From NCBI RefSeq assembly GCF_014208035.1, contig NZ_JACHMK010000001.1:558001-622000 (forward strand): a stretch of DNA of 64,000 nt, given 5' to 3'. Position 1 is the stretch's first letter. Each line of letters begins with the position of its first letter. Below, in pieces: positions 36,553 through 46,294 of the stretch. The notes under the pieces were generated by a model. It was not told the DNA's origin, made no database searches, and saw only the letters and a list, made by a program, of their open reading frames with translations. A program made the position numbers and the translations under genes. The stretch is from Schaalia hyovaginalis (GTDB taxonomy: Bacteria; Actinomycetota; Actinomycetes; Actinomycetales; Actinomycetaceae).

Positions 36553-37460
36553 ATGACCGCGCCTCGTATTGTCGGCCCTGTTGGCCTGCTTGCTGAAGCG
36601 CTGGCCGATGCGTCTTCGGATCTGATGCGCAGCTTGTTGCAGACGATGATCAACGCGTTGCTGTGCGCCGGCGCGGACCGTCGTCAGCGCGGAATGGGGT
36701 CAGCGTTGCGCTAACCGTGTGACGCAACGGCTAGCGGCACCGCGGCCTGGACACCCGGGTCGGCACGATCGACGTGCAGATCCCGAAGCTGCGACAAGGC
36801 ACCTAGCTTCCCGGAATGGCTGCTCGAGCCTCGCAAACGCGCCCAGACCGCGCTGATCATCGTCGTCGCGGATTTACTACCTGGCCGGCGTCTCGACACG
36901 TCGCATGGACAAACTCATTAAGAGCCTCGGCATCGATCGGCTCTCCAAGTCCCAGGTTTGTGTCATGGCCACCAACCCTTGATGAGTATGTCGAGCAGTT
37001 CCGCCACCGTCCTCCTCGGGGATGCCGGCCCGTTCACCTTCGTTGCTGATGCGCTCACCATGAAGGTGCGTGAGGGCGGCCGGGTGATCAACACCGTGGT
37101 ACTGGTCGCGACCGGCGTGAACGCCGACGGACGCTGAGAGGTCCTCGGTATGCGGGTCGCGACCTCCGAGACCGGGGCCGCCTGGAACGAGTTCTTCGCC
37201 AACCCTGTCGCCCGGGGTCTTGCCGGCCGTTCGCTCGGGTCACCTCCGACGCTCACCAGGGTCTCGTGTGATCGCGGCGAGCCCTTGCCCGGCGCCGTCT
37301 GGCAGCGCTGCAGAACGCATTACGCCGCGAAGCTGATGCCCGTCACCCCCAAGAGCCTGTGGTCCGCGGTCAAGAGCGATGCTGCACTGCGTCTACGACC
37401 GGCCCGACGCCACCTCGGTCCACGCCCAGTTCGACCGACTCCTTGACGACGTCGACACCG
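36553..37460 (+). pseudogene. Decayed IS256-family transposase
   Basis: Begins LLAEALADASSDLMRSLLQT-MINALL, the usual IS256 mutator-type N-terminus. Matching pieces follow in shifting frames: RVGTIDVQIPKLRQGT, STRRMDKLIKSLGIDRLSKS, PFTFVADALTMKVREGGRV (with a small gap), LGMRVATSETGAAWNEFFAN, VWQRCRTHYAAKLM and VHAQFDRLLDDVD. At least four frameshifts and loss of the C-terminus make it inactive. The 3' part ends where the IS1634-like remnant begins, so one element probably inserted into or recombined with the other. Confidence 0.8.
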
Positions 37461-37525
37461 ACACCCTCCTCAAACCCAACGCCCAACCCATCCCCAGATC
37501 GAAAGAACCCAAACCACACCACCCC

Positions 37526-38086
37526 CTGAGACTTGACCCGGTGTCCGCAAGCTCGCGTGCGCAACACCCAGATCCTCGAACACCCTGATCGTGTCCGCCG
37601 TCGAAGTCGGCTCCACAATCCGGGCGAGCACGAGCTGTTTGAACGCCTTATCAGCAAGAACATCAAAGCCCAGGTCCGCATAGGGGGTCTCGAGGACCTC
37701 CCACATTCAGCGTGATCTTTTCGCTTCAATGACCGCTGTCCGCGTTGATCCGGTCGCGAAAACGTCAAGTGCACCCTGATCAGGATGCAGATGCTCATTC
37801 GCCGCCTGCACGAGAGCTGCGAGCTCGACCGCACTGTGAGCGGCTCCCACATGCTCAACTACACGGTTCGTCCGTCCAAGCGTCTCCACGATCTGCACTG
37901 CAACCGCCCCCGAAGCGGTACGCGCCCTACGCAAGAACGGCGTCACCCCGGTCCTACCCGACAAATTAGTGACCCAAACAGACCACTCCACACCCCCGAC
38001 CAGCCCAAACACACACAAAACCAGAAAACAACAAAAACTGCACGAGTCAGGCATGAGCCGTTCGGAGCGCCAGTCTCAAGTCTCAG
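37526..38086 (-). mobile_element. Internally deleted IS1634-like element with both ends
   Basis: CTGAGACTTGA at 37526-37536 and its exact complement TCAAGTCTCAG at 38076-38086 form 11-bp terminal inverted repeats. Between them the minus strand encodes only the N-terminal ~130 residues of an IS1634-type transposase, in two frames: RTASGAVAVQIVETLGRTNR, EHVGAAHSAVELAALVQAA, then LGFDVLADKAFKQLVLARIV-EPTS. The catalytic domain is missing, so this is a non-autonomous deletion derivative. Its right end supplies the stop codon of the RDD-FHA gene. Confidence 0.65.
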
Positions 38087-39225
38087 GCCCGGAGCGAATC
38101 CGCGGTGATCGTCAGTGTGCGCTCACCCATGATGAGGACCGTTCCGATGGGGACTGATCGCTTCTGACCGCGTGGCAGCTCGGCGAGCGTGCCATCAGGA
38201 GTGCGGGCGCTCGTGCCGTTGGCGGAGAATGCGTCCTCGACCCAGACCCCGCTTCGGGTCGGGCCCAGCCGGAGGTGGGTCCGTGACAGAGAGCGGGTGG
38301 AATCGGCGATCGTCACGAGCCGGGCCGCGGGGTCATCGGAGCTTGGTGCCCGTCCGAGGATGAGCGTCGAATCGATGAGTTCTCGCTCCCCGGAATCCAG
38401 GATCGCCCAGATCTCACGCTTCGGCATCGGAGCGGGCGGCGTTGACGGGGACGGCCCGGGCCGAACCGGAGGCGCAGCCGGAACGGGCGCGCCGGTGGGG
38501 GCGGGCGCCTCGGCGGGCGGAGCCGCACCTTCTCCGGCGCCGGCATCGACCGGATACACGGGGACGATGGGGCGGTATGTCGCGGCGCTCGGGATCTGCG
38601 GCGCAGTCGGCGCGGGTGCCGGGGGAGTGCGGGATCCCGTCGTCGCTCCGACTGCTGAGAACCCGTTGGAGGCGTCGGTGCTGCGCACGATGGTTTCTGG
38701 GTCCTGGGGCGGGGACGGAATGCGACGTGAAGCCCGTCCGCCTACGCGCCGGACGAAGTCATTGGACTCTTCGAGCGCCTTTGTGAGGTCGACCGACCGG
38801 GTGCCGGTGATGCGTTCGATCCATCCGCGCCCGTCTGTGCAGATGAGTGCCGACAGTAGCGCCCCGATCAGGGTGAGCGCCATGAGGTAGTAGAGGAATC
38901 CGGAGGACAGCCCCTTGGCGAGGCCGGGTGCGCGAGTCGAGTCGTGTGAGAGCAGCGCGGTTTTCATGGCGAGCGCGCCGGGGGATCGCCCAGTGATCGA
39001 AACGACGAGCGCGCCGATGATGGTCAGCTGAATGGACATCATCGCGATCAGGAGAAGGGAAGGGCGCGATATCCATAATGCTGCGCAGACGGCGACGACG
39101 ATACCGAGATCGATCATGAGAGCGCCGAGCCTCTGCGCGGCTCGGGCGGGAGCGAAATCCGTTGGATACGATCCGGAGCGTGCCGGGCGGGCACCGCTCG
39201 GCGTGTGAGGAGTGATCGCGGTCAT
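38083..39225 (-). CDS. RDD membrane protein with C-terminal FHA domain
   Basis: 380 residues from ATG 39225 overlapping the stop of the EccD-like gene. N-terminal RDD-type membrane part (RLGALMIDLGIVVAVCAALW, then SITGRSPGALAMKTALL) with about three spans. A ~130-residue Pro/Ala-rich cytoplasmic linker follows, then an FHA domain near 295-375 (ILGRAPSSDD, SLSRTHLRLG, DAFSANGT). FHA domains bind phosphothreonine, linking this protein to the kinase at 25230. Similar RDD-FHA proteins accompany actinobacterial T7SS. The stop codon lies in the end of the neighbouring IS remnant, but the FHA fold looks complete. Confidence 0.88.
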   Translation of the reverse strand: MTAITPHTPSGARPARSGSYPTDFAPARAAQRLGALMIDLGIVVAVCAALWISRPSLLLIAMMSIQLTIIGALVVSITGRSPGALAMKTALLSHDSTRAPGLAKGLSSGFLYYLMALTLIGALLSALICTDGRGWIERITGTRSVDLTKALEESNDFVRRVGGRASRRIPSPPQDPETIVRSTDASNGFSAVGATTGSRTPPAPAPTAPQIPSAATYRPIVPVYPVDAGAGEGAAPPAEAPAPTGAPVPAAPPVRPGPSPSTPPAPMPKREIWAILDSGERELIDSTLILGRAPSSDDPAARLVTIADSTRSLSRTHLRLGPTRSGVWVEDAFSANGTSARTPDGTLAELPRGQKRSVPIGTVLIMGERTLTITADSLRA

Positions 39226-40562
39226 GAGGCCACCTGTCGAATGAAATCGAAAGCGCCGGCCGTGTACACGGCGGCGGGCAGAAGGATGACGAGGCTCAGG
39301 GACTCGAGGATGTCCAGAATCCTGCTGACGAGGGCAGTGGGCTCGTGCACGACAGAGACGAGAGCGCTCACGAGGTGAGCGCCGCCGAGGACCAGCAGGG
39401 CGATGGCGCACATCCGCATTCCGAAGAGGGAAGTCAATGGCGCGGAGGTCAACGCCGAGACGAGAAGGACGATAGCCGCGATCCGTGGCAGGATGCGTGC
39501 ACTGCGCTCGCGTCGATTGCGACCGGCGATCAACAGGGTGATCCATGAGCAGATGACGAGGGCGATCGCCGCACGACCCTCCCATGTCCGGTGATCCATC
39601 AACTGGACGACTGAAGGGGCGCTGAGGAGAACGGTCGCCGTGCAGACGAGGAGGAGCGTCTGTGTTCGGACGCGCCCATCCTCAATCGTCCGCAGAACGC
39701 GGCGCATTGTGATCTTCGAAGGAGCGGACGGCTCGGGGCGGCGCAGGGAACCCGCCGTCGTCGCGACCACGGGGAGATCGAGGAGCTGCGTTTCAGGGAC
39801 GCGGATCGCCAAGGACGGAGTGAACGCTGTGAGAAGGACGGCGAAGGTGAGGAGAAGAGGCGCCGCGCTGACGAAATCGATCTCGAGATACGCACTCAGC
39901 GACGCAGCGAAGACGGCGGCGGCCCAGATTCGCGCGGTCAACGCCCCGAGGGTGAAGTCGTAGATCGCCCATGCAGCGAGGCTTCCGATCAGCGCCCACC
40001 AGAGCATCGTGAGGAGGGTCGCGGTCATCGCGAACTCGGCGTCGAGCGGGACGAGCGCTGCTGCGGTCGCACCGAAGAGCGCCGACAGGGACAGGACTAG
40101 CCACGGTTGATCGCGGACCCGCACTCGGGTGATCGCCGCAGCGCAGGAGATGACGCAGATGACCGCCGTGATCCACCGGGTGGCCACGGGCGGAGTCCAG
40201 AAGCCGATGATAGGCAGTATGAGGGCAGCGCCTTCGGCGACGACGAGGGATGACAGGAAGACGATGTCCACCAGCACAGGGCGGAGCCAGGGGAACTCGT
40301 TGAGCCTGGCCGCGCGGGTGGCGATCCTCCGTGATTCCATCTGTCCCGAGAGGGCGATGACGACGCCGGAGGGCAGATCGCGACCGATGATCGCTCCGGC
40401 GTCCACCGCTGTGCCATCCGAGGTCGTCATGTTGAGGGACCGGTCGCTCAGGTCGACCTCGATCGTCGCCATGAGACCGGCGACGGTGGTCCCCTCGGCA
40501 ACGGTGTAGTCGTGGGCGCCAGTCCGGTCGACGATTGTTGCGTAGGCGAGTGACTGTCTCAA
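39222..40562 (-). CDS. Second EccD-like integral membrane protein
   Basis: 446 residues from TTG 40562, five bases after AAGGAGGG. The open frame begins six codons earlier (GTG 40580), but that places the ribosome site inside the gene. The N-terminal ~80 residues are ubiquitin-like (TIVDRTGAHDYTVAEGTTVA), followed by about eleven spans, the layout of EccD. It differs throughout from the EccD at 29496. EccD is present as two copies per ESX protomer, so a heteromeric pair is conceivable. Divergent from eccC, sharing a 144-base intergenic region. Confidence 0.82.
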   Translation of the reverse strand: MRQSLAYATIVDRTGAHDYTVAEGTTVAGLMATIEVDLSDRSLNMTTSDGTAVDAGAIIGRDLPSGVVIALSGQMESRRIATRAARLNEFPWLRPVLVDIVFLSSLVVAEGAALILPIIGFWTPPVATRWITAVICVISCAAAITRVRVRDQPWLVLSLSALFGATAAALVPLDAEFAMTATLLTMLWWALIGSLAAWAIYDFTLGALTARIWAAAVFAASLSAYLEIDFVSAAPLLLTFAVLLTAFTPSLAIRVPETQLLDLPVVATTAGSLRRPEPSAPSKITMRRVLRTIEDGRVRTQTLLLVCTATVLLSAPSVVQLMDHRTWEGRAAIALVICSWITLLIAGRNRRERSARILPRIAAIVLLVSALTSAPLTSLFGMRMCAIALLVLGGAHLVSALVSVVHEPTALVSRILDILESLSLVILLPAAVYTAGAFDFIRQVAS

Positions 40563-40706
40563 GCGCGCCCTCCTTTCCACTCATCACGATCCGCGGGCAT
40601 CCTCAGAATCCGCGCGCCGTCATCGATGCGGATGTTCGTGCCGACACTCCGACGATAGTATGAAGCGCGCGAATGAGGTCTTCGGATCCATCAAGAGGAG
40701 GGGTTC

Positions 40707-43700
40707 ATGGATCGAATCGGTGCGGACGAGGTCGACCGGACAAGTGCGCCTGAATTGCCATCCGGACACATCCCTTTGCAGGCTCCTCCGGATCAAGCCG
40801 AACCTGCAGGCATGGGCTCCATCCTCGCCACCGTCATTCCGATGATGGGCTCGATGGGCGTCATGGTCTTCATGGCGCTTTCTCAAGGGCAGAACACGCG
40901 CATGCTGCTCATGGCTGGCGCCATGGTCGTCGCGATGCTGTCGATGGTGGCCTTCAACATCTATCGGCAGGTGTCCGGGCATCGCGCGAAAGTCAACGGC
41001 CTTCGGCGCGAGTATCTGGCTTATCTGTCGGAGACACGCGAAACGGTGCGCGCGGTTGCCTCGAGGCAACGGACATACATCAACTGGCACCTGCCCGATC
41101 CGAACGCCCTGGTTCTGATCACCGATGAAGGCTCTCGCCTCTGGGAGCGCGAAGTCGGCTCCGACCAGCTGCTCAACGTCAGATTGGGTTCGTCGACCCA
41201 GGATCTCGCAATGGAGTTGGTCGAGCCGGAGCTTCCGCCGCTCGCCAATCCTGATGTTGTGTGTCATTCGGCGATGTCCCGATTCCTCGCCGCTCACTCG
41301 ACGGTCGACGACATGCCTTTCGGAGTCATGCTCGGCGAGTTCAGCCATGTCGAGATCTGCGGAGGCCATGAGCAGACGCGATCTCAGGCTCGCGCGATGA
41401 TCACTCACTTGACGACTTTCGTTCCCCCGAATGCCCTGAGAGTCGCGATTCTCACGACTCCCGAGCGACTCAACGAATGGGAATGGGTCAAGTGGTTGCC
41501 TCATGCGCGCTCCGCAGTGCTTTCCGATGCGCTCGGCCCTGCGCGAATGGTGACGACGGATCCGGCGGAGCTGGCGGATCTCGTGGGTGAAGAGATCTCG
41601 ACGCGCCCCGCGTTCCGCGCTCGAGATGGGGCCTCCCCGTGGCCTCACCTGCTCCTCGTCTGCGATGGGAAGAACCTTCCGGCCAACACTCGACTCGGAT
41701 CGATCGAAGGCGCCATCGGCGTCACGATCATCAGCCCGGTCGATAACTGGGGGCCGATGACGTCCCGATCGACTCTTCGACTCATCATCCACCCCGCCGC
41801 GACAGGTGAAGCGTCGGGGGCGATGGAGGTCATCCTCATGGACCGCAACCCGGTCGTGGCCGTCGCCGACGCCGTGGGCGTTCCCCAGGCGGAGGCCATC
41901 GCGCGGCGCATGACCCGGTATTCGGAAGAGGAACGCCCGGAGGCAGAATCGCCGGTCGGTCGTTCCGATCCCAAACGGCAGCAGGATCTCATGGAGCTGC
42001 TCGGAATCGGCGACATTCGTGATTTCGATCCGGAACGGCAGTGGCTTCGCCGTGAAGGCCGTGATCGTCTGAAGGTCCCCTTCGCCGTGACTCCGGAGGG
42101 CATTCCCGTCCTCATCGACATCAAGGAGGCCGCGCAACAGGGCATGGGCCCGCATGGCCTGCTCATCGGCGCCACCGGATCGGGCAAGTCGGAGGTTCTG
42201 CGCACGATCGTCCTCGCGATGGCGCTCACCCACTCACCTGAACAGCTCAATTTCGTCCTCGTCGATTTCAAGGGCGGTGCGACCTTCGCGGGAATGTCGG
42301 AACTGCCCCACGTGTCGGCGATGATCTCCAACCTCGAGTCGGAGCTGTCCCTCGTCGACCGCATGCAAGACGCTTTGCGCGGTGAAATGGTCCGACGCCA
42401 GGAGCTTCTGCGAGCGGCGGGCAACTATGCGAACGTGTCGGACTACGAGGCGGACCGCGTCGCAGGCAAGCATCGGGGAGAACCGCTGCCGGCCCTCTTC
42501 ATCATTCTCGACGAGTTCTCCGAACTGTTGACCGCGAAACCGGAATTCATCGACCTCTTCGTCGCCATCGGCCGTCTGGGGCGCTCGATGTCGATCCACC
42601 TGCTGCTCGCCTCGCAGAGGCTGGAGTCCGGTCGCCTCAAGGGCTTGGACTCGCACTTGTCGTACCGCATCGGCTTGAGGACCTTCTCGGCGGCGGAATC
42701 GCGCGAGGTCCTCGGCGTCGCGGACGCGTACGAGCTGCCGTCCTTCCCCGGTGTCGGCTACCTCAAACCGGGGACGGATCAGATGATCCGCTTCCGCGCC
42801 TCCTACGTCGCGGCTCCTCCGCCCGCTCGCAAGGCGGTGCCCGTCCGAGAGGACGCGGGCTCGCGATCTCGGGCGATGACAATCCTTCCGTTCACGGTCA
42901 CTCCCGTGCTCCAACGCGACGAGCCCCAGGCGGAGGATCCCCAAGCCGATGGGCTCGTCCTGCCGGGCGATGCGCGGTGGGCGGACATGACTGAAATGGA
43001 CATCGCGGTCGCGCGGATGACGGGCAAAGGCGTCCCCGCCCATCAGGTCTGGCTTCCCCCGCTCGACGTGCCGGAGACGATGGACTCGTTGATGCCCGAT
43101 CTCGCCGCCGATCCCCGTCTGGGCTACGTGTCGAAAACATGGCGGTCCAAGGGCCACCTGCGGTGCCCCTTGGGCATCGTCGATCTGCCGCTCGAACAGC
43201 GTCGCGACGTCCTCGAATTCGACTTCTCCGGCGCGAACGGCCACATGGCCGTGGTCGGCGGTCCGTTGACAGGCAAATCGACGGCGCTGCGATCCATCGT
43301 GATGTCGCTGTGCCTCACGCACACTCCGCAGGAGGTGCAGTTCTACATCATGGACTTCGGCGGCGGAACCTTCACCCCCTTCGAAGGCGCCCCGCATGTC
43401 GCGGGCGTCGCGACGCGCGATCGCGAAGAGACGATCAATCGCATGCTCTCCGAACTGGAAGGCATCATCGCGGATCGTGAGAAGTACTTCCGGGAGAACA
43501 GGATCGATTCGATCGACACCTACCGTCAGGGACGCGCACAGGGGCGTTTTGATGACGGTTACGGCGATGTCTTCTTCGTCGTCGACGGGTGGGGGACCCT
43601 CAAATCGGATTTCGACGGCCTGGACCTGCGCGTTCAGCAGATGCTCGCTCGTGCGTTGACCTTCGGCGTCCACCTGGTGGCCTCGACGACCCGTTGGATG

Positions 43701-44738
43701 GATTTGCGCCAGCAGGTTCGAGACCTCATCGGGTCGAAACTGGAACTGCGTCTGGGGGAGGCGACGGACTCGCAGATCGACCGCAGGGGCCAGGAGGGCA
43801 TCCCCGAGGAGCGGCCGGGTCGGGGGATCGATGCGGATGCGCACCACGTCCTCGTCGCTCTACCTCGTACCGACGGCATTCATGACCCGTCGACTCTTGC
43901 CGAGGGGGTTGCCGCGACCATTGAGAGGATCCGCGCGGCTGCGCCGATGGGGCCGGGACCGAAGCTGCGTCTGCTTCCGTCGGCGATCACGGTCGACGAG
44001 ATCCTCGGACTGCCGGTGGACGACCCGGGTCCATCGACTGTCCCGCCTCTCGTTCTGGGTGTCGAAGAGACACGACTGGGGCCTCTCGTCTTCAACCCAC
44101 GCTCGGAGTCGCACCTGTATCTCTTCGGCGATTCCAAGTCGGGGAAGACGACGTTCCTGCGCGGTATCGCCCGCGAGGTCATGCGGACGAGTTCTCCGAA
44201 GGAGGCGCAACTCTTCGTTGTCGACCTGCGTCGGAGCCTCCTCGGAGAGGTCCCGGAGGAGTATCTCGCCGGCTATATGACGACGAAGGACGAAGCAGAG
44301 CAGCAACTGCGCGACTTGGCGGGGTATCTGCGCACCCGTATGCCCGGCGATCAGGTGACGGCCGATCAGCTGCGCAATCGCTCATGGTGGACCGGGGCCG
44401 AGGTCTGGGTCCTCGTCGACGATTACGATCTCGTGTCCACGGTCTCGGGAAATCCGCTGACGGCTCTGCAGGGTCTCATGGCTCAGGCGCAGGACATCGG
44501 CTTGCACATCGTCGTGGCCCGCCGAATGGGCGGAGCTTCGAGAGCGGCCTTCGAACCTGTCTTGCAGTCGATGAATGAGCTGGGCGCTACGGGCATCATG
44601 CTGTCGGGCAGTCCCGATGAAGGGGCGGTCATCGGCCGGATCAAGCCGGTCAAGTCCATTCCGGGACGCGCACAGGTCGTTTCGCGCGACGCAGGGCATC
44701 TGCGAGCGCAGCTCGTGTGGACGGAGCCGCACCCGTGA
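40707..44738 (+). CDS. eccC: T7SS motor ATPase EccC (FtsK/SpoIIIE type)
   Basis: 1343 residues, one polypeptide. ATG 40707 follows AGGAGGGG. Two N-terminal spans (ILATVIPMMGSMGVMVFMAL and LLMAGAMVVAMLSMVAF), a DUF-type stalk domain, then three ATPase domains: Walker A GATGSGKSEV near 488 with Walker B IILDEF; GGPLTGKST near 851 with FFVVDGWG; GDSKSGKTT near 1140 with VLVDDYD. The second and third Walker B lack the catalytic Glu, as usual in EccC, where domain 1 is the motor and later domains bind substrates such as EsxB. Central component of the machine. Confidence 0.97.
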   Translation: MDRIGADEVDRTSAPELPSGHIPLQAPPDQAEPAGMGSILATVIPMMGSMGVMVFMALSQGQNTRMLLMAGAMVVAMLSMVAFNIYRQVSGHRAKVNGLRREYLAYLSETRETVRAVASRQRTYINWHLPDPNALVLITDEGSRLWEREVGSDQLLNVRLGSSTQDLAMELVEPELPPLANPDVVCHSAMSRFLAAHSTVDDMPFGVMLGEFSHVEICGGHEQTRSQARAMITHLTTFVPPNALRVAILTTPERLNEWEWVKWLPHARSAVLSDALGPARMVTTDPAELADLVGEEISTRPAFRARDGASPWPHLLLVCDGKNLPANTRLGSIEGAIGVTIISPVDNWGPMTSRSTLRLIIHPAATGEASGAMEVILMDRNPVVAVADAVGVPQAEAIARRMTRYSEEERPEAESPVGRSDPKRQQDLMELLGIGDIRDFDPERQWLRREGRDRLKVPFAVTPEGIPVLIDIKEAAQQGMGPHGLLIGATGSGKSEVLRTIVLAMALTHSPEQLNFVLVDFKGGATFAGMSELPHVSAMISNLESELSLVDRMQDALRGEMVRRQELLRAAGNYANVSDYEADRVAGKHRGEPLPALFIILDEFSELLTAKPEFIDLFVAIGRLGRSMSIHLLLASQRLESGRLKGLDSHLSYRIGLRTFSAAESREVLGVADAYELPSFPGVGYLKPGTDQMIRFRASYVAAPPPARKAVPVREDAGSRSRAMTILPFTVTPVLQRDEPQAEDPQADGLVLPGDARWADMTEMDIAVARMTGKGVPAHQVWLPPLDVPETMDSLMPDLAADPRLGYVSKTWRSKGHLRCPLGIVDLPLEQRRDVLEFDFSGANGHMAVVGGPLTGKSTALRSIVMSLCLTHTPQEVQFYIMDFGGGTFTPFEGAPHVAGVATRDREETINRMLSELEGIIADREKYFRENRIDSIDTYRQGRAQGRFDDGYGDVFFVVDGWGTLKSDFDGLDLRVQQMLARALTFGVHLVASTTRWMDLRQQVRDLIGSKLELRLGEATDSQIDRRGQEGIPEERPGRGIDADAHHVLVALPRTDGIHDPSTLAEGVAATIERIRAAAPMGPGPKLRLLPSAITVDEILGLPVDDPGPSTVPPLVLGVEETRLGPLVFNPRSESHLYLFGDSKSGKTTFLRGIAREVMRTSSPKEAQLFVVDLRRSLLGEVPEEYLAGYMTTKDEAEQQLRDLAGYLRTRMPGDQVTADQLRNRSWWTGAEVWVLVDDYDLVSTVSGNPLTALQGLMAQAQDIGLHIVVARRMGGASRAAFEPVLQSMNELGATGIMLSGSPDEGAVIGRIKPVKSIPGRAQVVSRDAGHLRAQLVWTEPHP

Positions 44739-44820
44739 ACCCGGCGGGCGGCGAACGGCCTTGTCTGGCGTCCGAAGGCTCGCCTAGCCTTGGATCATCG
44801 CAATCATGAAGGGGTTCAGC

Positions 44821-45357
44821 GTGTCTGCATCATGTTCTCCGCGCCTGCGCGCGACGGTCGTTCTCGGTGCCATCCTTCTGGCGACGAGCCTATCGGGCTG
44901 CTCAACGGATCCGGCTGAGAAGATTGACGCCCTCCCTTATATCGGAGTCGGACTCAAATCCGACTACAAGGAGAGGATCGCGGCCGCTGAGGATCGAACG
45001 GCCGTGGACGCCATCGTCGAGGAGGCGACGCGCATCTCAGCCGTCGTGGGCACTCCGATGTCGCCCTTCGACCTCCTCGGCGAGATGAGCGATTCGGAGT
45101 TCATGCTCAACGAGGACGGGACCGTTACTGCCACGAACGATCGGTTCCACGCCCTGATGTCCAATGCCACTCACTGGCGGCTCGGTGACCGCACGATGGA
45201 CTTGTGCACGGATGAGAGCTGCGAGTACTACTCCTCGTGGGACGTCACCTATGTCATCGAGTCGGGCTTGCCCGATCGCTACAGATTCACGATCAACACG
45301 AATGGTGTTGAACCCGATGATGCGGAGAACTATCGCGATCTGCTCGTGAAGAAGTGA
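44821..45357 (+). CDS. Lipoprotein downstream of eccC
   Basis: 178 residues from GTG 44821, six bases after AAGGGG; an in-frame ATG at 44806 would place that site inside the gene. Lipobox TSLSGC follows a hydrophobic stretch. The mature domain has an N-terminal helical segment (YKERIAAAEDRTAVDAIVEE), DGTVTATNDRFHALM, and CTDESCEYYSSWDVTYVI with two Cys. Family not recognised. It sits between eccC and the phosphatase gene on the same strand, so a surface part of the secretion system or a stress sensor is possible. Confidence 0.75.
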   Translation: MSASCSPRLRATVVLGAILLATSLSGCSTDPAEKIDALPYIGVGLKSDYKERIAAAEDRTAVDAIVEEATRISAVVGTPMSPFDLLGEMSDSEFMLNEDGTVTATNDRFHALMSNATHWRLGDRTMDLCTDESCEYYSSWDVTYVIESGLPDRYRFTINTNGVEPDDAENYRDLLVKK

Positions 45358-45421
45358 TGGGGCGCTTCCCGCTGACGAGGACGAGGTGCGCGATTGCAAC
45401 AAGACAGTGAGGTGAGGGGCG

Positions 45422-46294
45422 GTGGATCTGTCACGACTTGGCTCGGTTCTGCTTACCCGGTGGGGTGCTGCCAGTGATGCCGGGCCGGTGCGTCCTCGGA
45501 ACGAGGATTCCTGGCTCGCGTCGCCGCCGCTGTTCGCCGTAGCCGACGGCATGGGCGGTCATGAGGGAGGGGCACGGGCCTCATCGACCGCTCTTCGCGT
45601 CCTCGAGGGGAATATGAGTGCAGATGCTCTCGGCGGACGTCGTGCCGATCTGATGGATCTGGATGCCGGGATTCGCGCCTCCGCCCAGGCGGTCGCGGTC
45701 CTCGCTGACCCGGCGGATCCCACGGCCGCTCCCGGATCGACTCTCACGGGCGTTCTCACCCTCGACACGGACGAGGGCCCTTTCTGGCTGGCTTTCAACA
45801 TCGGGGATTCACGCACCTACATCGTGGGAGGCGAGTCCATCCGCCAGGCAACACGGGATCATTCAGCTGTTCAGGAGGCGCGCGATCTGGCTGAAGCCAC
45901 GGGGGAGGAGATCTCCTTCCCGCCGTCGAATATCGTCACTCGTGCTCTGGGCGCGGGCATGGCCGGCATGCCCGAAGCGGACTACGCCCTCGTCCCCCTT
46001 TTCGAGGGCGATCATGCGGTCATCTGTTCCGACGGGATTCATGGCGTCGTCGATGAGGGGCAGATCCTGCGGATCGTCCGCTCGGGCGGCGAGCCGCAGC
46101 GGATCGCGAATGAGCTGGTCGACGCCGCGATCGCGTGTGGCACGCGCGATAATGCGACCGCAGTCGTCGTTCACGCCTCGCGTGCGATGCGGGTGGGAGA
46201 CGATCGTGAGGCGGGCTCTCGTCTCATTCGGGCAGTGCGCCCCGCGTCGACGACGACTATGCGTCGGGGTTTAGATGCGGAAGTGGGGGAGTGA
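45422..46294 (+). CDS. PP2C-type Ser/Thr protein phosphatase
   Basis: 290 residues from GTG 45422 with GAGGGG upstream. PP2C motifs: ASDAGPVRPRNEDSW at residues 17-31, FAVADGMGGHEGG at 39-51 (metal-binding Asp42), FNIGDSRTYIV, and ICSDGIHGVVDE and RDNATAVVV toward the C-terminus. No membrane span, so cytoplasmic. It reverses phosphorylation by kinases such as that at 25230. The TGA overlaps the start of the FHA gene, so phosphatase and FHA protein are coupled. Confidence 0.95.
   Translation: MDLSRLGSVLLTRWGAASDAGPVRPRNEDSWLASPPLFAVADGMGGHEGGARASSTALRVLEGNMSADALGGRRADLMDLDAGIRASAQAVAVLADPADPTAAPGSTLTGVLTLDTDEGPFWLAFNIGDSRTYIVGGESIRQATRDHSAVQEARDLAEATGEEISFPPSNIVTRALGAGMAGMPEADYALVPLFEGDHAVICSDGIHGVVDEGQILRIVRSGGEPQRIANELVDAAIACGTRDNATAVVVHASRAMRVGDDREAGSRLIRAVRPASTTTMRRGLDAEVGE

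Noticed and set aside
36454..36714. 86-codon frame as a separate small gene
   Set aside because: Its second half is the N-terminus of a decayed IS256 transposase.
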